The notes under the pieces were generated by a model. It worked only from the letters and a program-made list of their open reading frames with translations. It ran no database searches and had not been told where the DNA came from. 64,000 bases of DNA, taken from contig JAFLBH010000001.1 in assembly GCA_017303905.1 (NCBI GenBank), positions 721,809 through 785,808 of the forward strand. Direction: 5' to 3'. Of the stretch, positions 60,431-64,000 are shown piece after piece. Numbering within the stretch: position 1 is the first letter of the stretch; the number at the start of each line of letters is the position of its first letter. The translations under genes and the position numbers were made by a program. Source of the DNA: Bacteroidota bacterium (lineage in GTDB: Bacteria > Bacteroidota > Bacteroidia > B-17B0 > Aurantibacillaceae).

Positions 60431-63400
60431 ATGAAAAAATATATTCTATATTTTTTATCGGCTTTTATCACAATGTCACTTTCCGCGCAACGTGGAAAGG
60501 ATGGTGCAGGTAACATTACTGCAGCAAATACAATTGTAAATGCTTATACAGCATTAACCGCTAACGCTAATACCGGCGCTACAAGTATTTCTGTTGCAAG
60601 CACCGCGGGTTATGCGATTGGTGATTTAATCATGATTATTCAAATGCAGGGGGCGAGTGTGAACTGCGGACGTGATACAATTTTCCCTGACTTTAACAGT
60701 TCTATTCCTACCAACACTACGTACGGTGCAATTACGAATTATAACAATGCAGGGAATTATGAATTCGCTCAAATTAACGCTGTTTTAAGTGCAACATCTT
60801 TTAGTTTAGATTGTGCGCTTCAAAAAAACTATACCGCTGCGGGTAAAGTGCAAGTTATTCGTGTACCGCGTTATTCATCGCTTAGTATCACCAGTGGATT
60901 TATTACTTGTCCGAATTGGAATGGAACTACCGGAGGTGTTGTTGTTGTAGAGTCGGAAGGAAATGTAACACTCACGTCAACTCCATCATTCAATGTTAGT
61001 GGTACCGGATTTAGAGGTGGTGCCGTAGAAAACTCTTCAACATTAGCCGGTGCAACAAAATTTGGACATGTGAGCGGTGTGGAAGGTGCTTACAAAGGAG
61101 AAAGTATTGCAGGCGATACCATTCGATACAAAGTATATTCAGGAGTTTTTTGCAGAGGATCTATTGCTAATGGCGGCGGCGGCGGAACATCACACAATGC
61201 AGGTGGTGGTGGCGGATCTAACGGTGGTAATATAGCGGCATATACAGGATTGGGAAACCCAACAGCTGGATTTAATGCTGCATGGAATTTAGAATTTGCC
61301 GGTTTCGCTACAAGCACTTCCTTTGGTGGCGGACGCGGTGGTTATTCTTTTTCTTCTTCCAATCAAAACCCATTAACGATTGGTCCTGGTCCCGGAGCAG
61401 GTTGGGGTGGTGATGGTCGCAGAAACATGGGAGGCTTTGGTGGCCGACCGTTAGATTATTCATTAGGAAAATTATTTATTGGAGGCGGCGGTGGCGCCGG
61501 AGATTCAAATGACAATTATGGAACACCGGCGGGTAATGGAGGTGGTATGGTTTATGTGTTGTGTTATGGAAACATTTCGGGAGCAGGCACAATTCTCGCA
61601 GACGGTGGTAATGGTGGTAATACAATTACGGGAGGTTCATGTACCGGTCGTGATGGCGCAGGTGGCGGCGGAGGCGGAGGTAGCGTAATTCTAAATATTG
61701 TTGGAACTACTAACTTAACTGCACCAACGGCTTTGTTTGCGCGTGGTGGCGCAGGAGGAAATCAAAATTTTGGTGCGCCATGTTTTAATTCAGAGGCTTA
61801 TGGTCCTGGTGCCGGTGGTGGTGGTGGATATGTTGGTTATACAAATACACTTCCTGTTACGGCTGTAACCGGAGGCACCAATGGAATCGTTGCGGGTAAT
61901 AGCGGACAGATTAGAACAAATTTTCCTCCGAATGGCGCAACAATGGGAGGCGCGGGTTCAACTTCAATAATCCCAACAGCGAATACTATTACAGCAACAT
62001 CAGCGGTTACTATTTGCGTTAATAACGCGGCCACATTAAATGCAAGTACAAATGCGGCACCTGCTACTATTTTATGGTACCCAACTATTGCGGGCGGCAG
62101 CCCTATTGGTACGGGAAGTCCGTTTACAACTTCCGTAATAACAACTCCAGGTACTTATACAGTTTACGCAGGATATTGTCAGGGCGGAACCTATCGCGTG
62201 CCTTCTGTGATAACTGTCATAACAGGACCTACACTAACGGTCAACAGCCCTTCTATTTGTGCTTCTCAGTCAGCTACCTTGACAGCTAATGGCGCAACCA
62301 CTTATACATGGAGTACAGCTGCTGTTTCAAACTCCATAGTTGTTAATCCGGCGGCAACAACAGTTTATACGGTTACAGGAACTATTGCAAGTTGTACAGC
62401 ATCCATAACTGCCACAGTATCCGTTTTACCTTCACCAACAATCACAGTTAATTCTTCTTCCATTTGTAGTGGAACAAACGCCACATTAACTGCGAATGGC
62501 GTAACAAATTATACATGGAGCACAGGAGCGAATACATCATCGATCGTTGTAAATCCGGCATCAACTACCGTGTATACCATTACAGGAAACAACGGAGCTT
62601 GTAATGCGAGTCAAACATCAACAGTAACAATTTCTCCTTCTCCTACAGTAACAGCAAATTCATCAACTGTTTGTACCGGCCAATCAGCGACCATTACTGC
62701 AAACGGTGCTACAAGTTATACATGGAACACTGGACCAACTACTAACTCAATAGCAGTTTCTCCGGCAGCAACAACAATTTATACTGTAACAGGCAGTAAC
62801 GGAAATTGTACTAACTCCACAACAGTGTCAGTGAATGTTGTACCAAGTTTAACTGTGAGTGCTACATCGGCTACTATTTGTAATGGAAGTACGGCAACCA
62901 TTACAGCCAGTGGAGCTTCAACTTATACGTGGAGTACAGCTCAAGTATCCTCAAGCATTACACCTAATCCAACAACCACAACATCTTATACTGTTATTGG
63001 CGGAAGCGGTGCATGTACAGGATCGGCAGTTGCAACGGTTGTTGTTAATCCTCTTCCGGCTGTTACAGCCACAACTTCCAATGCAGTTATTTGTTCGGGG
63101 CAACAAGTTCAATTGAGTGCTGCAGGAGCAACGACCTATACATGGATGCCGGGCAGCTTAATCGGACAAACTGTTAACGTAAATCCTGCTGCCAGTCAGG
63201 ATTACACCGTAACCGGTTCCGATGCAAATGGTTGTTCTGCGATCGCAACAACAAGTATAACGGTCAACAACACTGCTACATTATCGGTTACCAATGCTAC
63301 GGTTTGTGCCGGACAAACAGCCACCTTAACAGCAAATGGCGCTGCAACTTACACATGGTTACCTTCCGGAACAACGGGAAGTTCTTTTACAGATAATCCT

Positions 63401-64000
63401 GCAGCTACTACAGTCTATACAGTAATTGGTGCCAATGGTTCATGTACAGCCATTGCAACGGCAACGATTGATGTGGGTTCCTCAGTATCTATCAGCATTA
63501 ATCAGCCAACCATTTGTTCGGGCGGAAGCGCTACGTTAACTGCTACAAGTCCGGCTACAACATACACTTGGAGTACAGGTGCTACAACCTCAAGTATAAT
63601 TGTTAATCCTGCAACAACTACAACATATTCTGTAGCAGGAAATGCAGGAAGTTGCAGCGCTTCAGGTTTTGCAACTGTAACGGTTAACAGCCCTCCTACA
63701 TTAACGGTTAGTGGTGTTACATCTATTTGTGCGGGACAAACAACCACGCTTACAGCCGGTGGAGCAAATACCTACACCTGGTTACCGGGTTCTATTTCTG
63801 CTTCGTCGTTAGTTGTTAGTCCGGTTGCTAATACCGATTATACTTTAACCGGCACCGACGCTTTTGGATGCACTGCTATCACTACCGTTTCAATTACTGT
63901 TTCTGCAACAGGAACAATTAATATCACCGCTTCATCCGCTTCTGTTTGTCCGGGTGAAACAACAATATTAACGGCTAATGGTATTGCCCTAACATACACT
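60431..64000 (+). CDS. Second giant adhesin-like protein, paralogue of the previous gene (partial, 3' end outside window)
   Basis: The frame is open from the ATG at 60431 to the window edge, exactly 1190 codons, which I checked line by line. Signal peptide ends MSLSAQ. It has the same plan as its neighbour: RGKDGAGNITAANTIVNAYT, GDLIMIIQMQGASVNCGRD, a glycine-rich region (to about residue 520), one divergent Ig-like unit and then about 70-residue units from 62228 on, eight complete and a ninth cut. A type B tail is expected beyond the window. The long shared N-terminal part makes a tandem gene duplication certain. Confidence 0.95.
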   Translation, partial: MKKYILYFLSAFITMSLSAQRGKDGAGNITAANTIVNAYTALTANANTGATSISVASTAGYAIGDLIMIIQMQGASVNCGRDTIFPDFNSSIPTNTTYGAITNYNNAGNYEFAQINAVLSATSFSLDCALQKNYTAAGKVQVIRVPRYSSLSITSGFITCPNWNGTTGGVVVVESEGNVTLTSTPSFNVSGTGFRGGAVENSSTLAGATKFGHVSGVEGAYKGESIAGDTIRYKVYSGVFCRGSIANGGGGGTSHNAGGGGGSNGGNIAAYTGLGNPTAGFNAAWNLEFAGFATSTSFGGGRGGYSFSSSNQNPLTIGPGPGAGWGGDGRRNMGGFGGRPLDYSLGKLFIGGGGGAGDSNDNYGTPAGNGGGMVYVLCYGNISGAGTILADGGNGGNTITGGSCTGRDGAGGGGGGGSVILNIVGTTNLTAPTALFARGGAGGNQNFGAPCFNSEAYGPGAGGGGGYVGYTNTLPVTAVTGGTNGIVAGNSGQIRTNFPPNGATMGGAGSTSIIPTANTITATSAVTICVNNAATLNASTNAAPATILWYPTIAGGSPIGTGSPFTTSVITTPGTYTVYAGYCQGGTYRVPSVITVITGPTLTVNSPSICASQSATLTANGATTYTWSTAAVSNSIVVNPAATTVYTVTGTIASCTASITATVSVLPSPTITVNSSSICSGTNATLTANGVTNYTWSTGANTSSIVVNPASTTVYTITGNNGACNASQTSTVTISPSPTVTANSSTVCTGQSATITANGATSYTWNTGPTTNSIAVSPAATTIYTVTGSNGNCTNSTTVSVNVVPSLTVSATSATICNGSTATITASGASTYTWSTAQVSSSITPNPTTTTSYTVIGGSGACTGSAVATVVVNPLPAVTATTSNAVICSGQQVQLSAAGATTYTWMPGSLIGQTVNVNPAASQDYTVTGSDANGCSAIATTSITVNNTATLSVTNATVCAGQTATLTANGAATYTWLPSGTTGSSFTDNPAATTVYTVIGANGSCTAIATATIDVGSSVSISINQPTICSGGSATLTATSPATTYTWSTGATTSSIIVNPATTTTYSVAGNAGSCSASGFATVTVNSPPTLTVSGVTSICAGQTTTLTAGGANTYTWLPGSISASSLVVSPVANTDYTLTGTDAFGCTAITTVSITVSATGTINITASSASVCPGETTILTANGIALTYT
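62228..64000. repeat. Ig-like repeat units of the second adhesin (eight complete, one cut)
   Basis: Units of about 66-72 codons continue to the window edge. Each has a cysteine early (ICxGxxATLTANGA) and a second cysteine after the NG turn. More units probably lie beyond the window. They are more varied in the loop region than those of the first adhesin. Confidence 0.85.

Noticed and set aside
61479-63116. Short plus-strand open frames within the last gene
   Set aside because: The true frame starts at 60431 and runs unbroken to the window end; these are off-frame stretches inside it.
63961-64000. Suspected frameshift near the end of the last gene
   Set aside because: An initial misreading of the line gave a stop codon; rechecking every line from 60431 showed one open frame to the end.
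1-64000. tRNA, rRNA or insertion sequences
   Set aside because: No cloverleaf-like element, rRNA-like stretch, transposase or terminal inverted repeat was found by reading intergenic spaces; all gaps are under 300 bases. A dedicated tRNA scan was not possible.

Overview
The window is an AT-rich stretch from a Bacteroidota genome. The signs are several secreted proteins with type IX secretion (T9SS) C-terminal sorting domains, a PorP/SprF-family protein, promoter boxes of the TTTG-N19/20-TAnnTTTG type, and the long form of IspG. Genes are tightly packed, often with 4-nt stop/start overlaps, and many starts are TTG or GTG. No rRNA, tRNA, CRISPR array, insertion sequence or phage gene was seen. 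I cannot place the organism below phylum from this sequence alone.

Layout. 1-2644 (minus): a peptide ABC permease fragment, a membrane GT2 glycosyltransferase and a flippase-like membrane protein. 2681-4642 (plus): ruvC and a T9SS-sorted protein. 4644-9806 (minus): paaA-paaB-paaC, then a secreted hypothetical protein, two tandem micro-ORFs and a TPR/SpoIIE phosphatase, then paaD. 9914-13234 (minus): a flavin-dependent halogenase-like oxidoreductase and ispG. 13281-24404 (minus): an eight-gene operon-like block with a FucP-type sugar transporter, two YedE-like membrane proteins, GH20, glycosylasparaginase, CutC, GH2 beta-mannosidase and GH92 alpha-mannosidase. Its enzymes would take an N-glycan apart from its outer mannoses down to the asparagine link. 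24538-29546: an rRNA methyltransferase, a cyclophilin-type isomerase, small secreted or lipoproteins and three tandem paralogues. 29615-32245: a double AAA+ ATPase.

32247-47283 is a surface-polysaccharide region: GalE, four glycosyltransferases, two methyltransferases, a polymerase-like membrane protein, a FemAB-like acyltransferase, a polysaccharide deacetylase, a glycosyltransferase/sugar-amidotransferase fusion, a Wzx-type flippase and a second epimerase. 47290-53767 holds rdgB, an LVIVD-repeat T9SS cargo, a double-length D-Ala-D-Ala ligase, PorP/SprF and a small conserved protein. 53935 to the end holds three T9SS cargo proteins: an SGNH-hydrolase-like enzyme and two very large paralogous adhesin-like proteins built from about 70-residue Ig-like repeats, the second cut by the window end.

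I found no complete, clearly new system. The best candidates for something undescribed are the duplicated micro-ORFs inside the paa cluster, the glycosyltransferase-amidotransferase fusion, the double Ddl, the double AAA+ protein with a duplicated N-terminal domain, and the co-transcribed N-glycan disassembly block that carries CutC and YedE genes.
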